DNA of 64,000 bases from Bradyrhizobium australiense. Lineage in GTDB: Bacteria > Pseudomonadota > Alphaproteobacteria > Rhizobiales > Xanthobacteraceae. Under the pieces are notes generated by a model. It saw only the letters and a program-made list of their open reading frames with translations. It searched no databases and was not told the origin of the DNA. Below, one piece after another: positions 30,521 through 39,747 of this stretch. Both the position numbers and the translations under genes were made by a program. The stretch spans positions 124,001 through 188,000 of the forward strand of contig NZ_JAAVLX010000003.1 in the NCBI RefSeq assembly GCF_013114825.1. The letters are read 5' to 3'. The number at the start of each line of letters is the position of its first letter. Within the stretch, counting starts at the first letter, position 1.

Positions 30521-31144
30521 ATGAGCGATCGTCTTCTCGTGCTCGTGCGGCACGGCCAGAGCGACTGGAATTTGAAGAACCTGTTCACCGGCTGGAAGGA
30601 CCCCGACCTCTCCGAACTCGGTGTCTCGGAAGCAAAAGAGGCCGGCCGCAAGCTGAAGGCGCAGGGACTGACGTTCGATGTTGCCTTCACCTCGGTGCTG
30701 AAGCGGGCGCAGCGCACGCTCGACCTGGCGCTGGCCGAAATCGGCCAGACCGGATTGGCGACCAAATGCGATCTGGCGCTCAACGAGCGCGATTACGGCG
30801 ATCTCTCGGGGCTCAACAAGGACGACGCCCGCAAGAAATGGGGCGAGGAGCAGGTCTTGATCTGGCGCCGCTCCTACGACGTGCCACCGCCCGGCGGCGA
30901 GAGCCTGAAGGACACGCTGGCGCGCGCGCTGCCCTACTACGTGCAGGAGATTTTGCCTGGCGTGCTGCGCGGCGAGCGTACGTTGGTCGCCGCCCACGGC
31001 AATTCGCTGCGCGCGCTGATCATGGTGCTGGAGAAGCTTTCGCCGGAGCAGATCCTGAAGCGCGAACTCGCAACCGGCGCGCCGGTGATCTACCGGCTCA
31101 ACGCGGATTCGACGGTCGCGTCGAAGCTCGATCTGGCAGCGTGA
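30521..31144 (+). CDS. gpmA: 2,3-bisphosphoglycerate-dependent phosphoglycerate mutase
   Basis: A 207-residue histidine phosphatase-superfamily enzyme that interconverts 3- and 2-phosphoglycerate in glycolysis. The phosphohistidine motif is [18 protein letters not shown], with [11 protein letters not shown] and the second histidine in [12 protein letters not shown]. It is the short alphaproteobacterial form of about 207 residues rather than 250. The ATG at 30521 is chosen for its family N terminus and a GGAATCTTGGA site. Last gene of the plus-strand run starting at dnaK. Confidence 0.95.
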   Translation: MSDRLLVLVRHGQSDWNLKNLFTGWKDPDLSELGVSEAKEAGRKLKAQGLTFDVAFTSVLKRAQRTLDLALAEIGQTGLATKCDLALNERDYGDLSGLNKDDARKKWGEEQVLIWRRSYDVPPPGGESLKDTLARALPYYVQEILPGVLRGERTLVAAHGNSLRALIMVLEKLSPEQILKRELATGAPVIYRLNADSTVASKLDLAA

Positions 31145-31153
31145 GCTCAAATT

Positions 31154-31278
31154 GTCGGGTGGGCAAAGCGACTTGTCCGCCGTAGCTCAACGAGCGAAGG
31201 TGGAAGCGTGCCCACCATTTCAGTTGGCGATCGGGAGAGATGGTGAGCACGGCGCAAGAGCGCCTTTGCCCACCCTAC
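31154..31278. repeat. Dispersed palindromic repeat, family G copy 2
   Basis: Begins GTCGGGTGGGCAAAGCG and ends CGCCTTTGCCCACCCTAC, matching copy 1 at 4263 at the ends with a longer core. The right end supplies the stop codon (TAG, 31277-31275) of the minus-strand repair gene. Confidence 0.75.
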
Positions 31279-32195
31279 GAATTCAATCCGACTTGTCCCG
31301 CTTCCCAGCCGAGCATCGCCTGCTTGCGGGTGATGCCCCAGTGATAGCCGGTCAGCGCGCCGCCTTTGCCGAGTGCGCGGTGGCAAGGCACCACGAACGA
31401 TACCGGGTTGCGGCCGACCGCAGCGCCGACGGCGCGTGACGCCTTCGGGCTTTTGATCTTGGTGGCGATATCGGAATAGCAGACCGCGCGGCCCATCGGG
31501 ATCTTCAAGAGCGTCTCCCACACCCGCACCTCGAAATCGGTGCCGATCAGCACCACGCGCAGCGGCTGATCCGGCCGCCACAGCCGCGTATCGAAGATGC
31601 GTTGCGCGAGACCGATTGTGCCGTCATGGTCTTCGACATAGGTCGCGTTCGGCCAGCGCCGCTTCATGTCGGCGAACGAGACCTGTTCCTGGCCGGGATC
31701 GGCGAAGGCCAGGCCCGCGAGCCCGCGGTCGCTGGCGATCACGATCGCGGTGCCGAACGGCGAGGCATGGAAACCGTAGCGCAGCGTCATGCCGGCGCCG
31801 CCGTTCTTCCATTCGCCCGGCGACATCGCCTCATGGGTGACGAACAGGTCGTGCAGCCGACCGGGGCCCGAGAGCCCTGAGTCAAGCGCCGCATCGAGCA
31901 CGCTGGCGGAATCGCGCAGCAGACCCTTGGCATGATCGAGGGTGAGCGCCTGCATGAACGCCTTCGGCGTCAGCCCGGCCCAGCGGCGGAACAGATGGTG
32001 CAGTTCATCCGGCGTCACGGCGGCGGCATCCGCCATCGCCTCGATGGTCGGCTGTGCACGCCAGCGTTCCGAGATGAAGGCAATCGCACGGCGCACTGAA
32101 TCGTAATCGCGCAGCGCGGCGTTCTGGAGGCCCGGCTTGGCCAGGCGCTGGTCATGTATCGCTGATATCATCATGGGGTCCGATTTAGGGCGCAT
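31275..32195 (-). CDS. Ada-like fusion: AraC-type helix-turn-helix plus O6-methylguanine-DNA methyltransferase
   Basis: A 306-residue protein. Residues about 28-130 form an AraC-type HTH domain (AMADAAAVTPDELHHLFRRW, ALTLDHAKGLLRDSASVLDA). The C-terminal half is an Ogt-type suicide methyltransferase with active-site Cys in VVPCHRALG and KIPMGRAVCYSDIA. It would repair O6-alkylguanine and may regulate genes. It lacks the N-terminal zinc Ada domain that senses phosphotriesters, so it is not a full Ada. ATG at 32195 follows GGAGG, making it better than MMISA downstream. The stop codon lies in a dispersed repeat, so the last residues may be an acquired tail. Confidence 0.9.
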   Translation of the reverse strand: MRPKSDPMMISAIHDQRLAKPGLQNAALRDYDSVRRAIAFISERWRAQPTIEAMADAAAVTPDELHHLFRRWAGLTPKAFMQALTLDHAKGLLRDSASVLDAALDSGLSGPGRLHDLFVTHEAMSPGEWKNGGAGMTLRYGFHASPFGTAIVIASDRGLAGLAFADPGQEQVSFADMKRRWPNATYVEDHDGTIGLAQRIFDTRLWRPDQPLRVVLIGTDFEVRVWETLLKIPMGRAVCYSDIATKIKSPKASRAVGAAVGRNPVSFVVPCHRALGKGGALTGYHWGITRKQAMLGWEAGQVGLNS

Positions 32196-32226
32196 GCGAC
32201 CTCCAAACCACCCGATTTCTGACAAC

Positions 32227-32280
32227 GTAGCGTTTTCAAGCCAAGTGGGAACCGGTTCGCGTGAAGAAAACTCGTCAAAG
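32227..32280 (-). repeat. Dispersed repeat, family D copy 4 (reverse)
   Basis: On the minus strand it reads TTTGACGAGTTTTCTTCACG, CGAACCGG, then CTTGAAAACGCTACG, the same framework as the copies at 19373, 20638 and 53607 without the central CCCCGG palindrome. It lies between two minus-strand genes. Confidence 0.7.
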
Positions 32281-32288
32281 GAAAAGCC

Positions 32289-32810
32289 TCAAACCACCGG
32301 AGTATATGTCGGCCCGCGCTTGGCGACCTGTAGCGCAGCCAGTAAGGCTTTGGCAAAGCTCGCCTTTTCGTCGGGTCCCAGAACCTGGCCGATCGACACC
32401 CGGTGGCCGCGGGAGACCAGGTAAAGCCGCTCGATGCCGAATTCTGGGTCGCCGGTCTGCTCGAGCTGCACCCAGAGCGGATTGCAGGACCATTCCATCA
32501 GATGGCCGCGATGGCTGACCCGCCGGACCCGCAATTCCGTTGGCGTCACTACGATGTCCTCGGTGGCATCAGCGCTGCGAAAATTGATCCGGAACGCCCA
32601 GTAGATCACCAGCGCATCGAGGCCGAAAAAGCCGATCACCGGCCAGGCGCCCATCAGCCAGAATGCGACGCCGGCGACAAAGCTCACCGCGCCGATGAAT
32701 GTCATCAGCACCAGGAAACCGGTGCGGTTGAGCGAGCGATGCGGCGTCACCCGGGCCGAAAACAGCGTTGGCTGGTCAAGCGCCGGATCAAAATCGTTGC
32801 TTGCGGTCAT
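32289..32810 (-). CDS. DUF2244 domain membrane protein
   Basis: A 173-residue protein recognisable as DUF2244: FSARVTPHRSLNRTGFLVLM, two adjacent transmembrane helices (about residues 30-50 and 53-72), then a soluble domain with ELRVRRVSHRG. The function is unknown; members are often near cytochrome oxidase or DNA repair genes in alphaproteobacteria. It diverges from nth with only 22 bp between start codons, so the promoters must overlap the opposing genes or each other. Confidence 0.88.
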   Translation of the reverse strand: MTASNDFDPALDQPTLFSARVTPHRSLNRTGFLVLMTFIGAVSFVAGVAFWLMGAWPVIGFFGLDALVIYWAFRINFRSADATEDIVVTPTELRVRRVSHRGHLMEWSCNPLWVQLEQTGDPEFGIERLYLVSRGHRVSIGQVLGPDEKASFAKALLAALQVAKRGPTYTPVV

Positions 32811-32832
32811 CGCGTATCAGTATACCCCGATC

Positions 32833-33585
32833 ATGGCCAAAATCACCCGCTCTTCCGGCGCCAAAACCAGTGTTCCGTCCGTGCCGAAGAAGCCGGCAAA
32901 GAAGGTCGCCAAAGCGTTGCCGAAGGCGAGGAAATCGCCGAAGCCGAAACCCTGGACGCCGGCCGAGATCCGCGAGGCGTTCAGCCGCTTTCGCAAGGCC
33001 AATCCGGAGCCGAAGGGCGAGCTCGAACATCTCAACCCCTATACGCTGCTGGTCGCCGTGGTGTTGTCGGCGCAGGCGACCGATGCCGGCGTCAACAAGG
33101 CGACGCGCGCGCTGTTTGCAGTCGCCGACACGCCGGGGAAGATGCTCGCGCTCGGCGAAGACAAGTTGCGTGACTACATCAAGACCGTCGGGCTCTATCG
33201 CAACAAGGCGAAAAACGTCATCGCGCTGTCGCGAAAACTGATCGACGAATTCGGCGGCGAGGTGCCGCGCACCCGCGCCGAAATCGAATCGCTGCCCGGC
33301 GCCGGACGCAAGACCGCCAACGTCGTGCTCAACATGGCCTATGGCGAGCACACAATGGCCGTCGATACGCATGTATTTCGCGTCGGCAACCGTACCGGGC
33401 TCGCGACCGGCAAGACGCCGCTCGAGGTTGAGTTAGGGCTGGAAAAGGTGATCCCGCCCGAGTTCATGCTGCACGCCCATCACTGGCTGATCCTGCACGG
33501 ACGCTATACATGCCTGGCCCGCAAGCCGCGCTGCGAGGTGTGCTTGATCAACGATCTCTGCCGCTGGCCGGAAAAGACGGTGTGA
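32833..33585 (+). CDS. nth: Endonuclease III
   Basis: A 250-residue DNA glycosylase/AP lyase for oxidised pyrimidines. The helix-hairpin-helix is LPGAGRKTANVVL with the catalytic Lys in AQATDAGVNKAT region and Asp in MAVDTHVFRV; the [4Fe-4S] cluster cysteines are in CLARKPRCEVCLINDLC. An N-terminal extension of about 38 basic, proline-rich residues (KKPAKKVAKALPKARKSPKP) precedes the catalytic core and may contact DNA. ATG at 32833 gives this form. It is convergent with the EI24 gene, separated by a hairpin. Confidence 0.96.
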   Translation: MAKITRSSGAKTSVPSVPKKPAKKVAKALPKARKSPKPKPWTPAEIREAFSRFRKANPEPKGELEHLNPYTLLVAVVLSAQATDAGVNKATRALFAVADTPGKMLALGEDKLRDYIKTVGLYRNKAKNVIALSRKLIDEFGGEVPRTRAEIESLPGAGRKTANVVLNMAYGEHTMAVDTHVFRVGNRTGLATGKTPLEVELGLEKVIPPEFMLHAHHWLILHGRYTCLARKPRCEVCLINDLCRWPEKTV

Positions 33586-33594
33586 GTGCTTCAA

Positions 33595-33621
33595 CCTCGC
33601 TCCGCCTGGAGCGGGGCGAGG
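33595..33621. terminator. Hairpin between convergent nth and EI24 genes
   Basis: CCTCGCTCCGC (33595-33605) pairs with GCGGGGCGAGG (33611-33621), one mismatch in eleven, five-base loop. It has no T-run but is well placed to stop or insulate both transcripts. Confidence 0.5.
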
Positions 33622-33628
33622 GAGAAGA

Positions 33629-34381
33629 TCACACCACCGGCATTCCCGTCTTCCTCGCCGGCTCGATCAGCTCCGGCCGCGGGCCCGACAGCCGCTTGTG
33701 CATGTGGACCATGAAGGCCATGCCGAATAGCGGCGTCGCCAGATTGACGATCGGGATCGACACGAACGCCGCGATGAAGAGACCCGCGGTGAATACCGTG
33801 GCCGCATTGTCCTTGCGCATCGCCTTGGCTTCCGCCGGCGGGCGAAAGCGCATCGCGGCGAGTTCGAAATATTCGCGGCCCAACAGCCAGGCGGTGGCAA
33901 TGAAGAAGATCAAAAAGCCTGCGCCTGCGAACAGTACGAAGGGCAGGGCGATCAGATAGACTAAGATCGTCAAGAGCGCCGTCTTGATCCCCTCGGGGAT
34001 TGCGACGCCGAGCGGCAGCGCGTCGCCGGGACGCTCCGCCGGATAATGTTCGCGCTCGACATGGTCGGCGACGTCGTCGACGAACACGCTCGCGACCAGC
34101 GAGGTGACCGCCGGCATCAGGAAGATCCCGCCGAGCACGACGCCGAGCCCCGCCGCGATCGAGATAATCCAGGAAAGGATATGGAGCGATGTATGGAAAC
34201 CCGGTCCCAGCATCGCCTCGGCCCAGCCTTCGCCATAATCGGCAAACCAGCTCAATAGCCGCTGCAAGCCGATCGCCAGCACGGTGATCAGCACCAGCGC
34301 CAGCCCGATGGAGCGCCACAGGATCGTGCGCATCGGCGGCGACAGGATCTGCGAAAGCGCCTTGACGGCGGCGTCCAACAT
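33629..34381 (-). CDS. EI24/CysZ-type membrane protein
   Basis: A 250-residue integral membrane protein with four or more hydrophobic segments, for example around residues 23-43, 65-90, 140-170 and 200-225. It matches the EI24 family, which includes the sulfate permease CysZ (PAVTSLVASVFVDDVADHVE region, and REYFELAAMRF). No cys genes are adjacent, so a sulfate role is not supported by context. ATG at 34381 follows AGAGGCAGAACCGCC; the longer frame to 34492 lacks support. It is divergent from the HMG-CoA lyase gene. Confidence 0.85.
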   Translation of the reverse strand: MLDAAVKALSQILSPPMRTILWRSIGLALVLITVLAIGLQRLLSWFADYGEGWAEAMLGPGFHTSLHILSWIISIAAGLGVVLGGIFLMPAVTSLVASVFVDDVADHVEREHYPAERPGDALPLGVAIPEGIKTALLTILVYLIALPFVLFAGAGFLIFFIATAWLLGREYFELAAMRFRPPAEAKAMRKDNAATVFTAGLFIAAFVSIPIVNLATPLFGMAFMVHMHKRLSGPRPELIEPARKTGMPVV

Positions 34382-34501
34382 GGCGGTTCTGCCTCTTGTG
34401 AAAAAGCCCTCGCGAGAGGTAGATAGCCGCGGGGGCTTCGGCAAGAGCCTCCCGGCGCCTGGGGAGAGACTGCTGTCAAAACAACGCCGCAAGAGGCTGC
34501 C

Positions 34502-35446
34502 ATGACCCGCGTCGAGGAAATCTACCCTGACAACAAGATCGTGCTGCGCGAGGTAGGTTTGCGCGACGGCCTGCAGCTCGTGAAGATGTTTCCGTCCACA
34601 TCAGCCAAGCAGCGCTGGATGCGCGACGAATATGCCGCCGGCGTGCGCCACTTCGAGGTCGGCTCGTTCCTGCCGGCCAAGACGTTTCCGCAGTTCGCCG
34701 ATGTACGCGAGATTATCGCGACCGTGGCGTCGCTGCCCGGCGCCTACGGCATTGCGCTGACGTTGAACGAGCGCGGCGTCAACGAGGCGCTGGCCTCGGG
34801 CGTGGCCGAAGTGGCGTCGGTGGTTTCGGCCACTGAAGAACACAGCCAGGCGAATGCCAACCGCTCGCGCGAATCCGCCATCGCCAACATCAGGCGGCTC
34901 TGCGAACTCCGCGACGCCAGCGCGCATAGGCCAGTGGTGAACGCCGCGATCTCGATGGCGCTGGGTTGTTCGATCGTGGGACCGGTGGACCCTGCGGAAG
35001 TGCTGCGGTTGACGGAAAAACTGTTCGAGGCCGGCGTCGACATGGTCGCGATTGCCGACACGGTTGGTTATGCGGGGCCGAAGCAGGTTGGCGAGTTGAC
35101 CGCTGCAGCGGTGAAGATCGCCGGCGCAAAACCGATCTGCATTCACCTGCACGACACGCGCGGCATGGGCATCGCGAACGCTTCCGCTGCGCTCGATTCG
35201 GGCGCGCGCGTGCTCGACGGATCGCTCGGCGGCCTCGGCGGCTGCCCGTTCGCGCCCGGGGCGACCGGCAATGTCGTATTCGAGGACTTGGTGTTCCTGT
35301 GCGAGAGCAAGGGATTTGCGACCGGCATCGATATTGAGAAGCTGATCGCCGTGCGCGGCATTCTGAAATCGGAAATGCCGGACGAGGCGCTCTACGGCGG
35401 GCTGGCACGTGCGGGGCTGCCACCTGGGAGAGCGGTGGCGGTGTGA
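34502..35446 (+). CDS. Hydroxymethylglutaryl-CoA lyase family protein
   Basis: A 314-residue TIM-barrel aldolase of the HMGL-like family. Signatures: VLREVGLRDGLQLVK (metal Asp), HLHDTRGMGIANA and the lyase loop GGLGGCPFAPGATGN with the catalytic Cys. It would split HMG-CoA into acetoacetate and acetyl-CoA, as in leucine breakdown, or a related citramalyl/hydroxy-acid CoA. No leucine-degradation genes are nearby, so the substrate is uncertain. Start ATG follows AAGAGGCTGCC. Confidence 0.9.
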   Translation: MTRVEEIYPDNKIVLREVGLRDGLQLVKMFPSTSAKQRWMRDEYAAGVRHFEVGSFLPAKTFPQFADVREIIATVASLPGAYGIALTLNERGVNEALASGVAEVASVVSATEEHSQANANRSRESAIANIRRLCELRDASAHRPVVNAAISMALGCSIVGPVDPAEVLRLTEKLFEAGVDMVAIADTVGYAGPKQVGELTAAAVKIAGAKPICIHLHDTRGMGIANASAALDSGARVLDGSLGGLGGCPFAPGATGNVVFEDLVFLCESKGFATGIDIEKLIAVRGILKSEMPDEALYGGLARAGLPPGRAVAV

Positions 35447-35497
35447 TCGGCGTCGACTGGGTTGGCTTGCGACGACACTTCTACACGGACGGTATGT

Positions 35498-35660
35498 TTC
35501 CTCTCCCCTTGCGGGTAGGGCTAGGGAGAGGGATGGCGGCATCGGCGGTGCGTGTTGTTCAACCGGAATCGTGCTGGTCCAGGCTGTTGGCAATCTGTTC
35601 GGTCCGTACTCGCGGAGAGAACCCCTCTCCCCAGCCCTGCCCCGCAAGGGGGGAGGGAGC
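35498..35660. repeat. Large inverted repeat, family F copy 1
   Basis: Left arm CCTCTCCCCTTGCGGGTAGG (35499 on) and right arm CCCTGCCCCGCAAGGGGGG (ends near 35658) are imperfect inverted copies of about 34 bp separated by about 88 bp. A shorter relative is at 45163. The gap 35447-35717 contains nothing else; it lies between convergent genes. Confidence 0.7.
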
Positions 35661-35717
35661 TTACTGCCCGTGCAGTAAGAGTGCCGCACCCGTCCGCACT
35701 GCCCATGAGGCTGTGCT

Positions 35718-38108
35718 TTACAGCCGGGCCATCCGCAATCGCAGCGCGTTGCCGACGACGCTGACCGATGATAGCGCCATCGCGACGGCCGCGATGATAG
35801 GGGACAGCAAGAGGCCGAACGTGGGATACAGAATGCCGGCGGCGATCGGGATGCCGGCGGCGTTGTAGATGAAGGCGAAGAACAGGTTCTGCCTGATGTT
35901 GCGCATGGTTGCCTGTGACAGCCGGCGGGCGCGGACGATGCCGCCGAGATCGCCCTTCAGCAAAGTGACGCCGGCGCTTTCCATCGCCACATCCGTTCCC
36001 GTGCCCATCGCAATGCCGACTTCGGCCGCGGCGAGCGCCGGAGCGTCGTTGACGCCGTCGCCGGCCATTGCGACGATCTTTCCGGCCTTCTGCAGTTTTG
36101 CCACCACGGCGCTCTTTTGATCGGGCAGCACTTCCGCCTCGACATCTGATATCCCGAGGTCGCGCGCGACGGCGTTCGCCGTGGTCTTGTTGTCGCCGGT
36201 CAGCATGAGGACCTTGATGCCCTCGGCCGCCAGCGCCTTCAGCGCGTCATGTGTCGACGCCTTTACGGGATCGGCGATGGCGAACAATCCCGCGAGCTTG
36301 CCATCAATCGCCACGTTGATCACGGTCGCGCCGTCGCCGCGCAGGCGTTCGCCGTGTTCGTTGAGCGAGCGGGTGTCGACGCCGAGCGACTGCAGGAAGT
36401 TCGCATTGCCGAGCACGATGGTCTTGCCATCGACCTTGCCGGTGGCGCCCTTGCCCGTCGGCGAGTCGAACTGGTCCACCTTGCCGAGATCGAGATAGCG
36501 TTCCCTGGCCGTTCGCACGATGGCCTCGGCCAGCGGGTGTTCGCTGGCCCGCTCGACCGTTGCAGCCAGCCGCAGAACTTCTGCTTCTTCAAATCCCGCG
36601 GCCGGCACGATCGCAACCACCTTCGGCTTGCCTTCGGTCAACGTGCCCGTCTTGTCGAGCACCAGCGTGTCGACCTTCTCCATGCGCTCCAGCGCTTCGG
36701 CGTTCTTGATCAGCACGCCGGCCTGCGCGCCGCGCCCGACGCCGACCATGATCGACATCGGCGTGGCAAGGCCAAGCGCGCAGGGACAGGCGATGATGAG
36801 AACGCTGACGGCTGCGACCAGGCCGAACGCCATGCGCGGCTCCGGTCCGAACCATGCCCAGGCGCCGAACGCGATCAGCGCCACGGCGATGACAATGGGC
36901 ACGAACCAGCCGGAGACCTGATCGGCCAGCCGCTGGATCGGCGCGCGGGAGCGCTGCGCGTCCGCCACCATCTTGACGATCTGCGACAGCAACGTGTCAC
37001 GGCCGACCTTGTCCGCGCGCATGATGAAACCGCCGGACTGGTTGAGTGTGCCGGCGATGACCTTGCTGCCGGGCTCCTTGGTGACCGGCATGGATTCGCC
37101 CGTTACCAGCGACTCATCAAGCGAGGAGCGGCCTTCGAGGATGATGCCGTCCACCGGCACCTTTTCGCCCGGTCGGACCCGCAATTTATCCCCCACTGCC
37201 AGCGCGTCGATTTCGACCTCATGATCGGCGCCGTCGTCGCCGATGCGGCGGGCGGTCTTCGGCGCAAGCTGCAGCAGCGCCTTGATCGCGCCCGATGTCG
37301 CTTCGCGCGCACGGAGTTCGAGCACCTGGCCGAGCAGCACCAGCACGGTGATGACCGCCGCCGCTTCGAAATAAACCGCGACCGCACCGCCGTGGCCGCG
37401 GAAGGTGGCCGGAAACATGCCGGGTGCGACCGTGCCTATCACGCTGTAGACATAGGCCACGCCTGTGCCCATCGCGATCAGCGTGAACATGTTGAGATTG
37501 CGCGTCACTAGCGATTGCCAGCCGCGCACGAAGAAGGGCCAGCCGGTCCACAGCACCACCGGGGTGGCAAACGCGAACTGGATCCAGTTCGACAGCGTCT
37601 GATCAACCCAGCCATGGCCGCCGACGAGATGGCCGCCCATTTCGAGGACCACCGCCGGCAGCGCCAGCACAAGGCCAATCCAGAAACGGCGCGTCATGTC
37701 GGCGAGTTCCGGATTCGGCGGCGCATCGGGGCTTGCCACCTCCGGCTCCAGCGCCATGCCGCAGATCGGACAGCTTCCGGGGCCGAGCTGACGGATCTCT
37801 GGGTGCATCGGGCAGGTGTAGGTCGTGCCCTCCGGCACGGCTGCCTTAGGTCTCTTGTCCTTCTCAAGATAGGCGACGGGATCGGCGGCAAATTTGGTGC
37901 GGCATCCGGCCGAGCAGAAATGGAAGGTCTCGCCGTGATGGTCGAAGCGGTGCTTGCTGGTCGCGGGGTTCACGGTCATGCCGCAAACGGGATCGCGCAC
38001 GGTTGCCGCACCTTCAGCTTGGTGGCCGTGATTGCCGTGGCTATGGCCGCCGCAGCAGGCACCCTTCGAAGCGCAGTGCCGATCGGCGTTTTCATTGTTG
38101 TTCATCAT
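35718..38108 (-). CDS. copA: Copper-transporting P1B-type ATPase with YHS and metal-binding N terminus
   Basis: A 796-residue heavy-metal ATPase. The N terminus is His/Cys-rich ([18 protein letters not shown]), then a YHS domain ([25 protein letters not shown]) and a CPMHPEI...[10 protein letters not shown] module, rather than the usual CxxC domains. The core has the ion motif CPC in [23 protein letters not shown] (phosphorylated Asp), the [10 protein letters not shown] histidine motif and [10 protein letters not shown]. This is the CopA-type exporter that pumps Cu(I) from the cytoplasm. It diverges from a CsoR-type gene across a 47-bp gap containing an operator, so copper should induce it. 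Start ATG 38108 or 38105 after GGAG. Confidence 0.95.
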   Translation of the reverse strand: MMNNNENADRHCASKGACCGGHSHGNHGHQAEGAATVRDPVCGMTVNPATSKHRFDHHGETFHFCSAGCRTKFAADPVAYLEKDKRPKAAVPEGTTYTCPMHPEIRQLGPGSCPICGMALEPEVASPDAPPNPELADMTRRFWIGLVLALPAVVLEMGGHLVGGHGWVDQTLSNWIQFAFATPVVLWTGWPFFVRGWQSLVTRNLNMFTLIAMGTGVAYVYSVIGTVAPGMFPATFRGHGGAVAVYFEAAAVITVLVLLGQVLELRAREATSGAIKALLQLAPKTARRIGDDGADHEVEIDALAVGDKLRVRPGEKVPVDGIILEGRSSLDESLVTGESMPVTKEPGSKVIAGTLNQSGGFIMRADKVGRDTLLSQIVKMVADAQRSRAPIQRLADQVSGWFVPIVIAVALIAFGAWAWFGPEPRMAFGLVAAVSVLIIACPCALGLATPMSIMVGVGRGAQAGVLIKNAEALERMEKVDTLVLDKTGTLTEGKPKVVAIVPAAGFEEAEVLRLAATVERASEHPLAEAIVRTARERYLDLGKVDQFDSPTGKGATGKVDGKTIVLGNANFLQSLGVDTRSLNEHGERLRGDGATVINVAIDGKLAGLFAIADPVKASTHDALKALAAEGIKVLMLTGDNKTTANAVARDLGISDVEAEVLPDQKSAVVAKLQKAGKIVAMAGDGVNDAPALAAAEVGIAMGTGTDVAMESAGVTLLKGDLGGIVRARRLSQATMRNIRQNLFFAFIYNAAGIPIAAGILYPTFGLLLSPIIAAVAMALSSVSVVGNALRLRMARL

Positions 38109-38129
38109 CGTCTCCGGCACTTGAAGCCC

Positions 38130-38146
38130 ATACCCTGTGGGGGTAT
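38130..38146. promoter_or_regulatory. Palindromic CsoR-type operator between copA and csoR
   Basis: ATACCC (38130-38135), five bases TGTGG, GGGTAT (38141-38146): a perfect 6-bp inverted repeat rich in G/C runs, as in known CsoR/RcnR operators (TACC/GGGTA type). It lies midway between the divergent start codons, so one bound repressor could shut both promoters. Confidence 0.75.
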
Positions 38147-38155
38147 ATAGGCCGC

Positions 38156-38431
38156 ATGCGAAAAGACATCAAGGCATCCTGTCAGAAACGCCTCAGCCGG
38201 ATCGAAGGTCAGGTCCGCGGCCTGTCAAAAATGGTCGAGGAGGATCGTTACTGCATCGACATCGTCACCCAGATCTCCGCTGTCCGGGCCGCGCTGCGGC
38301 GCGTCGAGGAGGAGGTGCTCAGGGATCACGTGTCGCATTGCGTCGAACACGCCATTACCAGCGGCAACAAGGCCGACCAGCGCGAGAAGATCGCCGAACT
38401 GATGGAGGTGATCAGCCGTTCCGACCGGTAA
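38156..38431 (+). CDS. csoR: CsoR/FrmR family copper-sensing repressor
   Basis: A 91-residue all-helical repressor (DUF156). It reads [21 protein letters not shown], then [12 protein letters not shown] and VSHCVEHAI. The Cys in YCID and the HC of SHCVEH give the Cys-His-Cys Cu(I) site of CsoR rather than the FrmR formaldehyde pattern, which keeps an N-terminal proline and different third residue. It should release DNA when it binds copper. The ATG begins 9 bases after the operator half-site and no ribosome site is evident, so the mRNA could be leaderless or nearly so. Confidence 0.9.
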   Translation: MRKDIKASCQKRLSRIEGQVRGLSKMVEEDRYCIDIVTQISAVRAALRRVEEEVLRDHVSHCVEHAITSGNKADQREKIAELMEVISRSDR

Positions 38432-38457
38432 CGCATCGGCGGCGTCGTGTTGCTAGA

Positions 38458-38556
38458 CCTCATCCCTGAGAAGGCGCGAAGCGCGTCTAAGGATGAGTGG
38501 CAGTCGGGGCCTCGTGGTTCGAGACGGCGCTAAAGCGCCTCCTCAACATGAGGGGT
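38458..38556. repeat. Dispersed palindromic repeat, family E copy 2
   Basis: CCTCATCCCTGAGAAGGCGC, GCGTCTAAGGATGAG, then GGTTCGAGACGGCGCTAAAG, CGCCTCCTCAACATGAGGGG. Same framework as 21436. Lies between convergent csoR and the YiiX-like gene. Confidence 0.75.
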
Positions 38557-38574
38557 TAATAGCTGGTATGAGGG

Positions 38575-39558
38575 CTATGCCACAACTTCCTGCGTCCGCG
38601 GCTTCATACGCCGCTCCGGCGTGCGGACCGGGACGTATTCGACGGCGAGATAATGTTCCGACACGGTGACGCGTTCGACCATCGTCCTTACCACCGTCAC
38701 TTCTTCAGCCGCAGCCGGAAGCGGCGTCTCTTCGTTAATCGCTTCAGGAACAAGCGGCGGCGACTTGACCTCTGGAAACACACCGAATTCGCCCGCTACC
38801 TCCGGGAGCGGCTTCTGCTTGTCGGCCCAGTGCAGGGCGGTGTAGTCGAAGCCGTGCACGATGGTGGGTTTGACGACTTCGAAATAGGGCGAGATGTCGA
38901 AATCGCGCGGCATGTAGAGCGAGGAATCGCGAATATGCAGGATTTCGCGCCGGGCCTTTCGTGATGCGGCGCGGGTGATTTTGGGCAAGATCGGGTAGCG
39001 CACGGCATCGAACGCTTGCGCGATCAACGCCGAGCAGATGATTTTCGTGGGATCGCCGGAGCCGAACGCGATCATGCGCCGCCGCCAGCGCTGCGGTATC
39101 GGCAGCGGAATCAGGTAGCGCATCAGATCGACGATGTTCTTGGTGTCGTAGCCGAAGCCGATGCGGTTAATGGCGTAGCGGCACACCGTGGTGCGGTCCT
39201 CGTAGGACAGGCCGATCGGCCGGCAGATGCGGGTGTGATAGGGAAAATATTTCGACAGTGGCGCCGAGGTGACGCCCTCGCCGATGTTGGCCTCGATCAG
39301 GACATGCGGTTCGCCGTCGGGTTCGTGCGCGCCGTCGACCGGACCGACATAGAGCGCGCCGTGTGACCAGGTGGACTGCGTGAGGTATTTGATGATGCCG
39401 GAAATCCGGTTGTTGCCTTCGACCAGCAGCACGTCACCAGGCTCGATGACGCCGCGCAGATGCTCGGGGTCGCTGGGCGTGAACGGCTCATAGCCCGGGA
39501 CTTCCTTCTGCAGGTAGCCCGCAATTAACTGGCCGATCGTGTCGAGCATTACGCCCAT
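38575..39558 (-). CDS. YiiX/YebB-like NlpC/P60-superfamily hydrolase
   Basis: A 327-residue protein. The domain (about residues 30-210) follows the circularly permuted papain fold: the His is in STWSHGALYVG and the Cys in KIICSALIAQAF, with a Glu in VLIEANIGEG; this is the YiiX/LRAT-like order. Members are thiol hydrolases or acyltransferases acting on envelope peptides or lipids. The C-terminal 100 residues are Pro/Glu/Val-rich and carry no known domain. ATG at 39558 follows GGGGAG; a TTG 12 bp upstream is possible. No signal peptide is clear, so its location is uncertain. Confidence 0.8.
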   Translation of the reverse strand: MGVMLDTIGQLIAGYLQKEVPGYEPFTPSDPEHLRGVIEPGDVLLVEGNNRISGIIKYLTQSTWSHGALYVGPVDGAHEPDGEPHVLIEANIGEGVTSAPLSKYFPYHTRICRPIGLSYEDRTTVCRYAINRIGFGYDTKNIVDLMRYLIPLPIPQRWRRRMIAFGSGDPTKIICSALIAQAFDAVRYPILPKITRAASRKARREILHIRDSSLYMPRDFDISPYFEVVKPTIVHGFDYTALHWADKQKPLPEVAGEFGVFPEVKSPPLVPEAINEETPLPAAAEEVTVVRTMVERVTVSEHYLAVEYVPVRTPERRMKPRTQEVVA

Positions 39559-39747
39559 GAAACTCCCCAAGAGCGGCTTTTCTTCCGCTTTTTTTGTTTC
39601 CTTATCATGGTCGCAAGCCGTTTCAATTTAGTTCATGCGCGAGGCGGATCAACCATGATTGATTTACCATGAGTGTTGCTGCGTCACGTGAGATGCGGCA
39701 CAGTTCGCTAGCTGTTCTCACGTCCTTCAGGTCCCGGAAACCATGAC

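Noticed and set aside
36249..37511. A long plus-strand frame opposite the copper ATPase
   Set aside because: Shadow of the P-type ATPase; composition is typical of a mirror frame.
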